Made by a program: the position numbers and the translations under genes
In this document: piece by piece, positions 16,259-23,778 of the stretch
How positions within the stretch are numbered: the first letter of the stretch is position 1
How the letters are laid out: the number at the start of each line of letters is the position of its first letter
Notes under the pieces: generated by a model
Told to the model about the DNA's origin: nothing
Seen by the model: the letters and a program-made list of their open reading frames with translations, nothing else
The model's database searches: none
NCBI RefSeq assembly: GCF_002551815.1
Contig: NZ_NVPR01000053.1
Location: forward strand, 1 to 59,092
DNA: 59,092 nucleotides
Direction: 5' to 3'
From: Bacillus sp. AFS098217
Lineage (GTDB): Bacteria > Bacillota > Bacilli > Bacillales > Bacillaceae_G

Positions 16259-17164
16259 TTAGCTCTGAATAATTTTGGATTTTAGATAATGAATATATTT
16301 GTTGGTAAAAGTGGATAAATGTTTATTCTCTGATCGAACCAGTCCTAAAGAAATATTTACAGTCCTATGATTCATCAAATCAATTGGAATGATATCACCA
16401 TTGATGACAGGGGAATAATTTTTCATTATGAAATCAGGAGCAAATGTAATAGCTAAACTTTCAATGATGGCTTGGAGAACTCCATCTGCATTATTTGATG
16501 TAAATAGGACTTTTAAGGGTTTATATTTGTTAAAGAAATCTTGAATAAAATCCTGCATAAATTCACCGTTATATGTGACGAGAGTTTGATCAAGTATATC
16601 CTGCGGAGTTATGGTGCCAAGGAACGCCAAGGGAGAATGTTTAGAAACATATACTTTCTGTTTTCCTTCAAATAGTGTTTCAAAAGCTATTCCTTCCATA
16701 TTTATGTTTAAATCAGCTGAATACGTAATCAGTCCGATGTCGGTCTTATGTTGTCGAATATCTTCAATGATAGCAGACCCACTTTTTTCGGCAACTTCCA
16801 CATTTACGTGTGGATATTCATGTCTAAAAGCGGCTATAGATTTCACTAGAAACGTCGTTAATCCAGGTAAAGAAGATAATCTTAGTTCCCCCACTTCCAT
16901 GGAATTGAATAAGTTGGCCGTCTCTTTTATTTCTTCAATTTTTCTCAGTACGCCGTAGGCAAGTTTTAGAATGATTTTACCTTCATCGGTCGGCACAGCA
17001 CCGTGTCCCCTTGAGCGATTAAGAATTTTAATCCCTAACTCCTTTTCTAAGCTTGTAATGGACTGGCTGATCGTGGATTGGGTCACATGAAGATTCTGTG
17101 CTGCTATAGTCAGAGAACTGTGTTTTGAGACCTCAATAATATATACTAATTGCTCAATATTCAT
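16259..17164 (-). CDS. LysR-type regulator, the only intact island regulator
   Basis: The 301-residue protein has a standard LysR layout: an N-terminal helix-turn-helix (SLTIAAQNLHVTQSTISQSI, about residues 16-35), a linker helix, then a periplasmic-binding-like effector domain. The ATG at 17164 has GGGGG 6 bases upstream. A type A element lies immediately outside the start, so the gene probably controls itself and the divergent gene, as LysR regulators usually do. Three other type A copies lie beside LysR remnants or where one has been lost. It is therefore the likely master regulator of the island and presumably binds an island metabolite. Confidence 0.88.
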   Translation of the reverse strand: MNIEQLVYIIEVSKHSSLTIAAQNLHVTQSTISQSITSLEKELGIKILNRSRGHGAVPTDEGKIILKLAYGVLRKIEEIKETANLFNSMEVGELRLSSLPGLTTFLVKSIAAFRHEYPHVNVEVAEKSGSAIIEDIRQHKTDIGLITYSADLNINMEGIAFETLFEGKQKVYVSKHSPLAFLGTITPQDILDQTLVTYNGEFMQDFIQDFFNKYKPLKVLFTSNNADGVLQAIIESLAITFAPDFIMKNYSPVINGDIIPIDLMNHRTVNISLGLVRSENKHLSTFTNKYIHYLKSKIIQS

Positions 17165-17175
17165 GATCAACCCCC

Positions 17176-17250
17176 TTTTTGAATATTAGTAATACTTACT
17201 TACAAATTAAAATCTTTAATTTTATTTAATTATAATTTATGAGTATAATC
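17176..17250 (+). promoter_or_regulatory. Island operator/promoter element, type A, copy 4 (at intact lysR)
   Basis: GAATATTAGTAATACTTACTT, dyad AAATTAAAATCTTTAATTT (17204-17222) and TATAAT at 17244 lie between lysR and the SDR remnant. It is almost identical to copy 1 at 3305-3380. Its position between divergent genes next to the intact lysR is the best evidence that the element is the LysR binding region. Confidence 0.75.
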
Positions 17251-17308
17251 AAAGACAATAAGAATATTTATAAAATTTGAAATATTCTAAATAATGGAGG
17301 TGTCTAGA

Positions 17309-17574
17309 ATGTCATCTAAACAATTGTTTGGTTTAACAGGACAGACAGAAATAGTTTCTGAAGATAGTAGCAGGTTAACGGCTCCTGAAAGTGCTTGCAT
17401 TGGTAAAGGAAGATGCAAACGTTGTAGTATGTTCACGTCAAATAGAGGGCCACGAGAAAGTTGTGAAAGAAATCGAAGTATTAGGGAGACGAGCGCTTAT
17501 TTTAGCATTGGCGTAACAGATTCTGAATCTATCGTTTAAGGTGTGGATAAAGCGCTTTCTTATTTCAGAACTGG
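17309..17574 (+). pseudogene. SDR duplicate, decayed and truncated
   Basis: The ATG behind AATGGAGG starts MSSKQLFGLTGQTE, mirroring the intact SDR at 14715 (MSSKQLFDLTGQTA). Soon after, internal deletions and frame changes appear, though DNA patches such as GTTGTGAAAGAAATCGA still match in order. The similarity runs to GTGTGGATAAAGCGCTTTCT and ends exactly where the bcr1 repeat begins at 17575. About two thirds of the gene is missing. Confidence 0.8.
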
Positions 17575-17729
17575 ATAAAGTGAAACTTCCATCAGTGGGG
17601 GGCTTCATCCCCCCACTGATGGTTAGTTGAACCAATCGGGCTTTTACGGGTAGTTATCCTCCACCTATCTTCTTCGATTTTCTCTTAATCTTGAGGTGGG
17701 GGTCTTACTGCTCGTTAATGCGGGATAAA
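17575..17729 (+). repeat. bcr1-type interspersed repeat, full length
   Basis: The 155-bp unit is bounded by direct ATAAA repeats (17575-17579 and 17725-17729). It contains a strong hairpin, CCATCAGTGGGGGG with CCCCCCACTGATGG (17592-17622), then AACCAATCGGGCTTTTA and GCGGGATAAA at the end. Length, TTTAT/ATAAA flanks and hairpin fit the bcr1 repeat described for the B. cereus group. It truncates the SDR remnant and abuts the leader of the next gene. A shortened copy is at 55927-56057 in the opposite orientation. Confidence 0.8.
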
Positions 17730-17750
17730 TAATACATGGGGAGGAGACGG

Positions 17751-18533
17751 ATGTCAACAGAAACTGTTTTAATTACAGGTGCTACAAAAGGAATCGGTTT
17801 GGAATTTGCTAAAATTTTCGCAAGCCATAGCTATAACTTAGTGTTAGTCGCCAGGGACGTAACGTTGTTGGGACAACAAGCTGAGAATTTTAAAAAGGAT
17901 TATGGCATACAAGTGAATACTTTTGCCGGCGATTTGAGTAGCTATACGACGGTAGAGAGCTTGCATCGACACTTGAAAATCGAGGGAATTGACATTGATA
18001 TTTTGATTAATAATGCCGGAGCTGGCGGGTTCGGGTTCATGACGGAAATGGATATTCAGAAAGAAATGGAATATCTGCAGCTCAATATGATCTCGCTTAC
18101 CTATTTAACCAGGCTTTTTACGGATGACATGGTGAAACGAAAGCAAGGTAAAATTTTAAACGTGGCTTCATTAGCGGCCTTTCAACCAGTTCCACGGATG
18201 TCGATGTATGGAGCAAGCAAATCGTACGTTTTATCCTTTTCGGAAGCGATTGCTGAAGAACTGAAAGGAACCGGCGTTCAAGTTTCCGTATTATGTCCAG
18301 GCTTTACTAAAACACCGCTCACGCAGCAATTCGCCGGAGCAGGCACAAAAGTGTTCAATAAGAACATGTTGGATCCACAAATGGTTGCCAAGTGCGGCTT
18401 TGAAGGGTTAATGAAGAATAAGAGGGTAATCATCCCGGGTTTTAAAAATAAACTCATGGCTAAATCTGTGGGGCTGCTGCCAAGGAAATGGGTGACCATC
18501 TATACCCGAAAACTTCTCGAACAAAAAGTGTAA
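17751..18533 (+). CDS. SDR family oxidoreductase, YqjQ/DltE-like (COG0300)
   Basis: The 260-residue protein has TGATKGIG (9-16), NNAG (87-90), Ser140 and the catalytic pair Tyr153/Lys157 in MYGASKS. The C-terminal region (IPGFKNKLMAKSVGLLPRKW) is typical of the membrane-proximal COG0300 SDRs rather than of FabG. The ATG at 17751 follows GGGGAGGAG; the bcr1 repeat ends only 21 bases upstream, so the repeat has replaced its original promoter region. Its substrate is unknown. The CoA-transferase genes follow after 75 bases. Confidence 0.85.
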   Translation: MSTETVLITGATKGIGLEFAKIFASHSYNLVLVARDVTLLGQQAENFKKDYGIQVNTFAGDLSSYTTVESLHRHLKIEGIDIDILINNAGAGGFGFMTEMDIQKEMEYLQLNMISLTYLTRLFTDDMVKRKQGKILNVASLAAFQPVPRMSMYGASKSYVLSFSEAIAEELKGTGVQVSVLCPGFTKTPLTQQFAGAGTKVFNKNMLDPQMVAKCGFEGLMKNKRVIIPGFKNKLMAKSVGLLPRKWVTIYTRKLLEQKV

Positions 18534-18608
18534 ATAAACATAAAATCACAACGATTTCTTATTTTAACTGAAAAAGAAAGCACTTTATAAAGAAATGGAG
18601 GGGAAATA

Positions 18609-19295
18609 ATGGATAAAGTCATTGAGTCTAGTGAAATAAGAAAGTATTTCAAGAGTGGAGATGTAATTTTAACAGGAGGCTTTGGCTTATCAGGAACACC
18701 TTTAACGATCATTGATGAACTATTAGAAATAGAAATTCGTGATTTAACGATTGTTAGTAATAATTTAGGGGATCTTGGACAAGGATTACATAAAGTATTC
18801 ATGCAGGGAAAAATAAAAAAAGCAATTGGCTCCTTTTTTTCCATTAATAAAGAAGCGGTAATAGCCTGGTCTAAAGGTGAGCTTGAAATCGATTTGCTAC
18901 CTCAAGGTACATTAGCTGAAGCAATTCGCTGCGGCGGTGCCGGAATAGGTGGTTTTTACACAAGAACCGCCGTTGGTACTGAATTAAGCAAGGGCAAAGA
19001 GGAAAGAGAAATTGATGGAGAGAGATACATTTTTGAAAAGGCTATTAAAGGTGATGTCGCTATTATAAAGGCGGATAAAGCAGATAGAATTGGAAATTTA
19101 GTGTACCATACGACAGCTAGAAACTTTAACCCTATGATGGCTACAGCTGGAAAAATAGTCATTGCCGAAGTTAATGAAATTGTTGAAGTTGGTGAGCTGG
19201 ACCCAGAATTTGTTGTGACGCCTCATGCGTATGTGGATTATGTCATCCAAAGCAAATATTCAAAGGTAGGAAGTGATTATGTTGAGTCAAGATAA
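18609..19295 (+). CDS. 3-oxoacid CoA-transferase, subunit A
   Basis: The 228-residue subunit has the family glycine signature GGFGLSGTP (23-31) and AIRCGGAGIGGFYTRT in the middle. With subunit B it moves CoA from succinyl-CoA or another acyl-CoA to a 3-oxo acid such as acetoacetate. GGAGGGG precedes the ATG. The last 17 bases overlap subunit B, which indicates coupled translation. Together with the thiolase it converts a beta-keto acid to acetyl-CoA, the probable end of the island pathway. Confidence 0.9.
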   Translation: MDKVIESSEIRKYFKSGDVILTGGFGLSGTPLTIIDELLEIEIRDLTIVSNNLGDLGQGLHKVFMQGKIKKAIGSFFSINKEAVIAWSKGELEIDLLPQGTLAEAIRCGGAGIGGFYTRTAVGTELSKGKEEREIDGERYIFEKAIKGDVAIIKADKADRIGNLVYHTTARNFNPMMATAGKIVIAEVNEIVEVGELDPEFVVTPHAYVDYVIQSKYSKVGSDYVESR

Positions 19296-19941
19296 AAGGC
19301 AAATTATTGCTAAGAGGATTGCCGAAGAATTAGAAGATGGACAGATTGTTAACTTAGGAGTTGGAATTCCTACTTTGGTTGCTTCCTATTTAGGTGATAA
19401 AGAGGTTTATTTACAATCTGAGAATGGATTGTTAGGTATGGGACCTTCTCCTGCAGAGGGAAATTTAGATATTGATTTAATTAATGCAGGAAAAGAACCG
19501 GTTACCTATTTGAAAGGTGCCTCATTTTTTGATAGTGCTGATTCTTTTGCTTTGATTAGAGGTGGGCATATTGACGTAGCGGTTTTAGGTACACTTCAGG
19601 TGGATGTTCATGGTGAAATTGCCAACTGGGCCGTTCCGAATCAGCCGATTTTAGGCGTTGGTGGAGCGATGGATTTGGTGACAGGAGCAAAAAAGGTTAT
19701 TGTCGCAGCTACCTTGTTTGCAAAGGATGGAATGTCTAAATTAGTCAAGGAATTATCATATGAAACTAGCGGGATTCGAAAAGTAGATTTATTTGTTTCC
19801 GATTACGCTGTTTTTAAATTTACGAATAAAGGTGTAAAAGTTGTAGAAATGTTGGAAGAGATTTCAATACAAGAATTAAGTAAAAAGGTTGGTTTTGATT
19901 TAGAGTATTTGAATGATTTAACACTCGTAAGTAATAAGTGA
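19279..19941 (+). CDS. 3-oxoacid CoA-transferase, subunit B
   Basis: The 220-residue subunit contains NLGVGIPTL (25-33) and the catalytic glutamate Glu48 in SENGLLGMG, which forms the enzyme-CoA thioester. I chose the ATG at 19279 over the GTG six bases earlier for spacing from AGGA. It overlaps subunit A. The next full gene is the thiolase; a tiny SDR remnant lies between. Confidence 0.9.
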   Translation: MLSQDKRQIIAKRIAEELEDGQIVNLGVGIPTLVASYLGDKEVYLQSENGLLGMGPSPAEGNLDIDLINAGKEPVTYLKGASFFDSADSFALIRGGHIDVAVLGTLQVDVHGEIANWAVPNQPILGVGGAMDLVTGAKKVIVAATLFAKDGMSKLVKELSYETSGIRKVDLFVSDYAVFKFTNKGVKVVEMLEEISIQELSKKVGFDLEYLNDLTLVSNK

Positions 19942-19958
19942 AGAATGAAGGGCCACAC

Positions 19959-20042
19959 ATGGGCAAGCAAAGAACAGTTATTGTGACAGGTGCAGCAGGA
20001 GGTATTACAGGAGAACATATTAAAGTCGCAGGCGGCATGTAA
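19959..20042 (+). pseudogene. SDR reduced to 27 codons by in-frame deletion
   Basis: The frame reads MGKQRTVIVTGAAGGI and then directly TGEHIKVAGGM before the stop. The first half is a typical SDR N-terminus with the cofactor glycines; the second is a typical SDR C-terminus. About 220 residues between them are missing, yet the frame stays open. A 3-hydroxybutyrate dehydrogenase-like SDR often sits beside CoA-transferase genes, so such a gene was probably here. The product cannot be an enzyme. Confidence 0.7.
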
Positions 20043-20064
20043 TAAAAAAAGAGGAGGAAAAAGA

Positions 20065-21249
20065 ATGGCAACTTATATTGTTGACGGAGCAAGAACAGCC
20101 TTTGGTACTTTTGGCGGGGGATTAAAAGATGTGACCGATATCGATTTGGGCGTAGCAGCAACGGAAGAGGCATTGAAAAGAAGCGGAATTCAAGCTTCTA
20201 ATGTAGATGAAATCATATTTGGAAATATTATTCATACAAGCAGTAGCTCTGCTTATTTAGCCAGACATATCGGTTTAAAAAGCGGCATGGCAGAGTCATC
20301 ATCTGCGCTTACACTTAATAGATTATGCGGTTCGGGCATGCAGTCTATCGTATCTGCCGCACAGTCCATTGCTTCTGGGGATGCAAAAGTAGTTGTCGCT
20401 GGAGGAACCGAAAATATGAGCTTATCACCGCATGTATTAAGAGGCACGCGCTTCGGCACACCAAATAAAGCACCAAAAGTTGATGATATGTTATGGGAAA
20501 CATTAACAGATAACTACGTTGGCTGTGGAATGGGGATGACAGCTGAAAACTTAGCTGAAAAATATTCAATTTCCCGAGAAGAGCAGGATCAGTTTTCTGT
20601 GGAATCACAAGAGAAAGCCATTGCAGCAAGAGATAGCGGCCGTTTTGCAGAGGAAATTGTTCCGGTTAAGTTAAAAGGTAGAAAAGGCAAGGAAGTCATT
20701 TTTGATACGGATGAGTATATTCGTGAAGGTGCATCTGTAGAAGGTTTAGCAAAATTGAAGCCCGCTTTTAAAAAGGATGGGACTGTTACACCAGGGAACG
20801 CGAGCGGCATTAATGATGGTGCAGCTGCTGTGTTAGTCGCATCTGAGGAGTATGTGAGTGAACATAACTTAAAGCCGCTTGCGAAAATTGTAACATGGGG
20901 CGTTGCAGGGGTTGACCCGAGCATTATGGGGATTGGCCCAGTACCAGCAAGCAAAAAAGCATTAGAAAAGGCTGGTTTAAGCTTAGATGATATTGGCTTG
21001 TTCGAATTTAATGAGGCATTTGCTTCACAATCTATTGCTGTAATTAAAGAGTTAGGTGTCGATAAGGAAAAGGTGAATGTGAACGGAGGGGCTGTTGCAT
21101 TAGGCCATCCTGTAGGCGCAAGCGGTGCTAGAATCACCTATTCTTTAGCACTTGAAATGAGGAGAAGAAACGTTAAATATGGATTAGCTTCGCTTTGTAT
21201 TGGCGGCGGACAAGGCATTGCCATTATTTTAGAAAATGTACAAAGCTGA
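20065..21249 (+). CDS. Acetyl-CoA acetyltransferase (thiolase)
   Basis: The 394-residue protein matches the normal length of type II thiolases. It carries the acyl-binding Cys88 (NRLCGSGMQS), His348 (ALGHPVGASG) and Cys378 (LCIGGGQG). It cleaves acetoacetyl-CoA or another 3-ketoacyl-CoA with CoA to release acetyl-CoA. GAGGAGG precedes the ATG at 20065. It is the last gene of the CoA-transferase operon and of the island, followed by a strong terminator. Confidence 0.92.
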   Translation: MATYIVDGARTAFGTFGGGLKDVTDIDLGVAATEEALKRSGIQASNVDEIIFGNIIHTSSSSAYLARHIGLKSGMAESSSALTLNRLCGSGMQSIVSAAQSIASGDAKVVVAGGTENMSLSPHVLRGTRFGTPNKAPKVDDMLWETLTDNYVGCGMGMTAENLAEKYSISREEQDQFSVESQEKAIAARDSGRFAEEIVPVKLKGRKGKEVIFDTDEYIREGASVEGLAKLKPAFKKDGTVTPGNASGINDGAAAVLVASEEYVSEHNLKPLAKIVTWGVAGVDPSIMGIGPVPASKKALEKAGLSLDDIGLFEFNEAFASQSIAVIKELGVDKEKVNVNGGAVALGHPVGASGARITYSLALEMRRRNVKYGLASLCIGGGQGIAIILENVQS

Positions 21250-21263
21250 TGAAACTGAACCCT

Positions 21264-21303
21264 AAAAACAGGTATTTGATGTGTATTCAAATACCTGTTT
21301 TTT
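21264..21303 (+). terminator. Terminator of the CoA-transferase/thiolase operon
   Basis: AAAAACAGGTATTTGA pairs with TCAAATACCTGTTTTTT around GTGTAT. The near-perfect stem ends in T residues and marks the right edge of the island genes. It may also serve the converging DUF1801 gene. Confidence 0.85.
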
Positions 21304-21328
21304 AATTCATTCGATTGCTATACACACA

Positions 21329-21751
21329 TTAATGATTTGGATACGTTTCTTTCAAAAAGCTTACAGATTGTTTGATTAGCGCTTTTAGAACATTAATATC
21401 AATGTCTGCTACTTTATTAATGTATATACACGATTTTCCAGACGTGTATTTTCCAAATTCCTTTAATAGTTCTTCTCGCTCAGGATCACCAGTTGCAAAA
21501 TATAAACTAATTTTGGCTTTTCGGGGTGAAAAGCCTACTAATGGTGCATCGCCTTCATGACCGGATGCATATTTATAATGGTATGTACCAAATCCAATAA
21601 TGCTCGGTCCCCACATCTTCGCTGGATAACCCGTTGTTTCAGTAAATATATCTAATAATTGATATGCGTTTTCACGTTTTTTAAGGTTGTCAACATTTTC
21701 AATAAACTCAATTACACTATTGTTGGTTTCTGTTGTTTTGAGTTTGTACAT
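21329..21751 (-). CDS. DUF1801 domain protein
   Basis: The 140-residue protein contains MWGPSIIGFGTYHYKYASG and VGFSPRKAKISLY, hallmarks of DUF1801 (YdhG/frataxin-like fold). GKYTSGKSCIYI and a final helix complete the domain. The family's role is unsettled; some members resemble iron-binding frataxin-type proteins. AAAAAGGGG lies upstream of the ATG. It is a lone gene converging on the island. Confidence 0.85.
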   Translation of the reverse strand: MYKLKTTETNNSVIEFIENVDNLKKRENAYQLLDIFTETTGYPAKMWGPSIIGFGTYHYKYASGHEGDAPLVGFSPRKAKISLYFATGDPEREELLKEFGKYTSGKSCIYINKVADIDINVLKALIKQSVSFLKETYPNH

Positions 21752-21937
21752 AATAGAGTCGCCCCTTTTTAGATATCAGTTTCACCACATACGTAATTAT
21801 AATACAGAGTTTGAATTAAAGACACAGAACCTCAGGCATAGTTTGAAAATAAGGTCACTTGATTAGAGTTGTTACTTTGAACTTTAGCAGTGCAGGACAT
21901 GGTGAAAATAAAAGAGATGTAGTGGAGGAACATGTAA

Positions 21938-22114
21938 ATTGAAACACTTGAAATCCATTCTGAGAGTAGTTGTATTAAGAGAGATTATGAAAAACATTGC
22001 GGGTTCGTTCCTAATCCAGTATTTGGATGGAGGTTAGAAGAGGATCAAAGAAAACCACATCCGTATCCAGTAAAAACAACTCTATCTATGTTTAATTTGC
22101 AAGAAAATTATTGA
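21938..22114 (+). pseudogene. HAD-like hydrolase fragment
   Basis: An open stretch without a proper start ends in FGWRLEEDQRKPHPYPVK, followed by TTLSMFNLQENY. KPHPYPVK resembles the Lys-containing motif III region of haloacid-dehalogenase phosphatases. No other HAD motif is present, so this is at most a fragment. The preceding bases 21908-21955 resemble the junction of the SMR and yvaD genes (23106-23150), which hints at an old rearrangement. Confidence 0.35.
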
Positions 22115-22154
22115 TATTAGTTGCGTATTGAATGTTAGATATTGTAAAATGATG

Positions 22155-22184
22155 TTGGTACCAATAAAACTAAATTGGTACCAA
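22155..22184 (+). promoter_or_regulatory. Tandem palindromic operator of the TetR gene
   Basis: Two perfect TTGGTACCAA palindromes (22155-22164 and 22175-22184) have centres exactly 20 bases apart, two helical turns. They lie 18 bases before the TetR start and overlap its leader. This is the expected place for TetR autorepression. Confidence 0.75.
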
Positions 22185-22202
22185 TGGTTTAGGGGGCAGA
22201 TT

Positions 22203-22760
22203 ATGAAACAAAGAATTGTAGTGGAAACAGTTCATTTAATTCAAACAAAGGGTTTCACGTTTACAATTAGTGATTTAGCAAAACAATTAGCTGTTAGTAA
22301 GCGTACAATCTATGAGCATTTCTCTTCAAAAGATGAGATAGTAGATGAAGTTATTCGTACTGTAATAGAAAGTATTCAAGAAAAGGAAAAAAGTATCGCT
22401 GAAGATGATACGTTACAAACAATTGAAAAAATAAGACGCATTTTAATTTGTATTCCACAAGAATTTCAATTTATGGATGTGCGTTTATTATTAGAATTGA
22501 AAAAATATCATTATAACCAATGGCTGAAACTAGATCAGTTTTTACGTGATGGATGGCTCGTAGTAATACGATTAATGGAAGAAGGTATGCAGGAAGGGAG
22601 TCTTAGGGAAATTCAAATTCCATTTTTTATTGAACTATATTTAGGAGCTCTGAACCGCATATATGATCCAATGTTTATTGAAAAGAATGAATATACATTA
22701 GGAAGTATGCTTGAATCTGTTATGGATATGTTGCTGTATGGAATTTCTAATCAAAGATAG
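22203..22760 (+). CDS. yvaF: TetR-family repressor, YvaF-like
   Basis: The 185-residue protein has an N-terminal TetR helix-turn-helix (FTISDLAKQLAVSKRTIYEHF, about residues 19-39) and a helical ligand domain. The ATG at 22203 follows GGGGGCAG; the longer frame from 22128 would run through the operator. Order and partners (SMR transporter, then YvaD-like protein) match the B. subtilis yvaF-yvaE-yvaD locus. It probably represses this operon through the two TTGGTACCAA sites. Confidence 0.85.
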   Translation: MKQRIVVETVHLIQTKGFTFTISDLAKQLAVSKRTIYEHFSSKDEIVDEVIRTVIESIQEKEKSIAEDDTLQTIEKIRRILICIPQEFQFMDVRLLLELKKYHYNQWLKLDQFLRDGWLVVIRLMEEGMQEGSLREIQIPFFIELYLGALNRIYDPMFIEKNEYTLGSMLESVMDMLLYGISNQR

Positions 22761-22771
22761 AGGGTGGGAGA

Positions 22772-23137
22772 ATGATGCAGTGGATTTATTTATGCTTAGC
22801 AATTCTATTTGAAGTAGCTGGTACAACTGCAATGAAACTATCTGATGGATTATCTAGGCTTGTTCCAAGCGTTCTGATTCTTATATTTTATGTAGTAAGC
22901 TTTGCATTCCTTTCACTTACATTAAAGGGGATGGAAGTTTCAATTGCATATGCGGTTTGGTCAGGGATGGGAATTGTTACGATTACGATAATAGGATTCT
23001 TTTATTTCAACGAAAACATGAATCTTATTAAAGTGTTGTCCATTCTTTTCATTTTGATTGGAGTGGTTACGTTGAACTTTAGTGCTGCAGGTCATAGTGA
23101 TAAGAAAAAAGAGGCAGTGGAGGAACGTGTAAATTGA
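22772..23137 (+). CDS. yvaE: Small multidrug resistance (SMR) transporter, YvaE-like
   Basis: The protein has about 120 residues and four membrane helices. LFEVAGTTAMKLSDG carries the essential glutamate (Glu14 if counted from the first ATG), and the helix 4 region LIGVVTLN fits. SMR proteins export cationic drugs in exchange for protons. Two adjacent ATGs (22772 and 22775) are possible; spacing from GGTGGGAG favours the second. The gene follows the TetR gene by 11 bases and overlaps yvaD. Confidence 0.88.
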   Translation: MMQWIYLCLAILFEVAGTTAMKLSDGLSRLVPSVLILIFYVVSFAFLSLTLKGMEVSIAYAVWSGMGIVTITIIGFFYFNENMNLIKVLSILFILIGVVTLNFSAAGHSDKKKEAVEERVN

Positions 23138-23541
23138 AGCGTTTAAAATACTTCTTTTTGATTACGGATATCGGGTTTATCGTATATTGGTTCATAACAA
23201 TTTGCCATATGATTCCACAAGAATATTTGTTTAAAGACTATCAAAATCCTATTTTGGTGGCATGGAACTGGTCTTTTTTACCACTGGATTTGCTGATTTC
23301 TTTTACAGGTTTTGTAAGTTTATATTTATATTATAAGCACAAACAAATTTGGAGTCACTTTGCTTTCCTGTCATTAATCTTAACTTTTTGTTCAGGATTA
23401 CAGGCACTTGTATTTTGGACAATCCGCTTAGATTTCGATGTATCTTGGTGGATTCCTAATCTGTATTTATTACTTTATCCATGTTTTTTCTTAAAAGGTA
23501 TTTGGAGAGAGTGTGGATGGTATGCGACTAACATGAGATAA
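23134..23541 (+). CDS. yvaD: DUF5360 membrane protein, YvaD-like
   Basis: The 135-residue protein has four hydrophobic segments and many aromatic residues (AWNWSFLPLDLL, LDFDVSWWIPNLY), as in YvaD. The TTG start at 23134 overlaps the stop of the SMR gene (TTGA) and GGAGG lies upstream, so translation is coupled. Function is unknown; operon context suggests a role with the exporter. Confidence 0.8.
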   Translation: MKRLKYFFLITDIGFIVYWFITICHMIPQEYLFKDYQNPILVAWNWSFLPLDLLISFTGFVSLYLYYKHKQIWSHFAFLSLILTFCSGLQALVFWTIRLDFDVSWWIPNLYLLLYPCFFLKGIWRECGWYATNMR

Positions 23542-23576
23542 TAGAGACGTTTCAAAAATTTATTTTTAAAGAGGAG

Positions 23577-23616
23577 AAAGAACTTGGGATACACCAGGTT
23601 CTTTTTTATGTTACAT
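23577..23616 (+). terminator. Terminator of the yvaFED operon
   Basis: AAAGAACTTGG pairs with CCAGGTTCTTT followed by T residues. Confidence 0.75.
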
Positions 23617-23778
23617 CGCAAATATCAGAATAATTGTAGGTGTTCTATTGGATAAATAGCATATTTTAAGAGTGAATGGATGATGTAACTGTAGGGATAG
23701 AAAAGTGCGAATGATAAGAATATTGTGTTAGGTTTTGTTAATTTTTGTATGTATAATGAATATGGAGGGGGAAATGAC

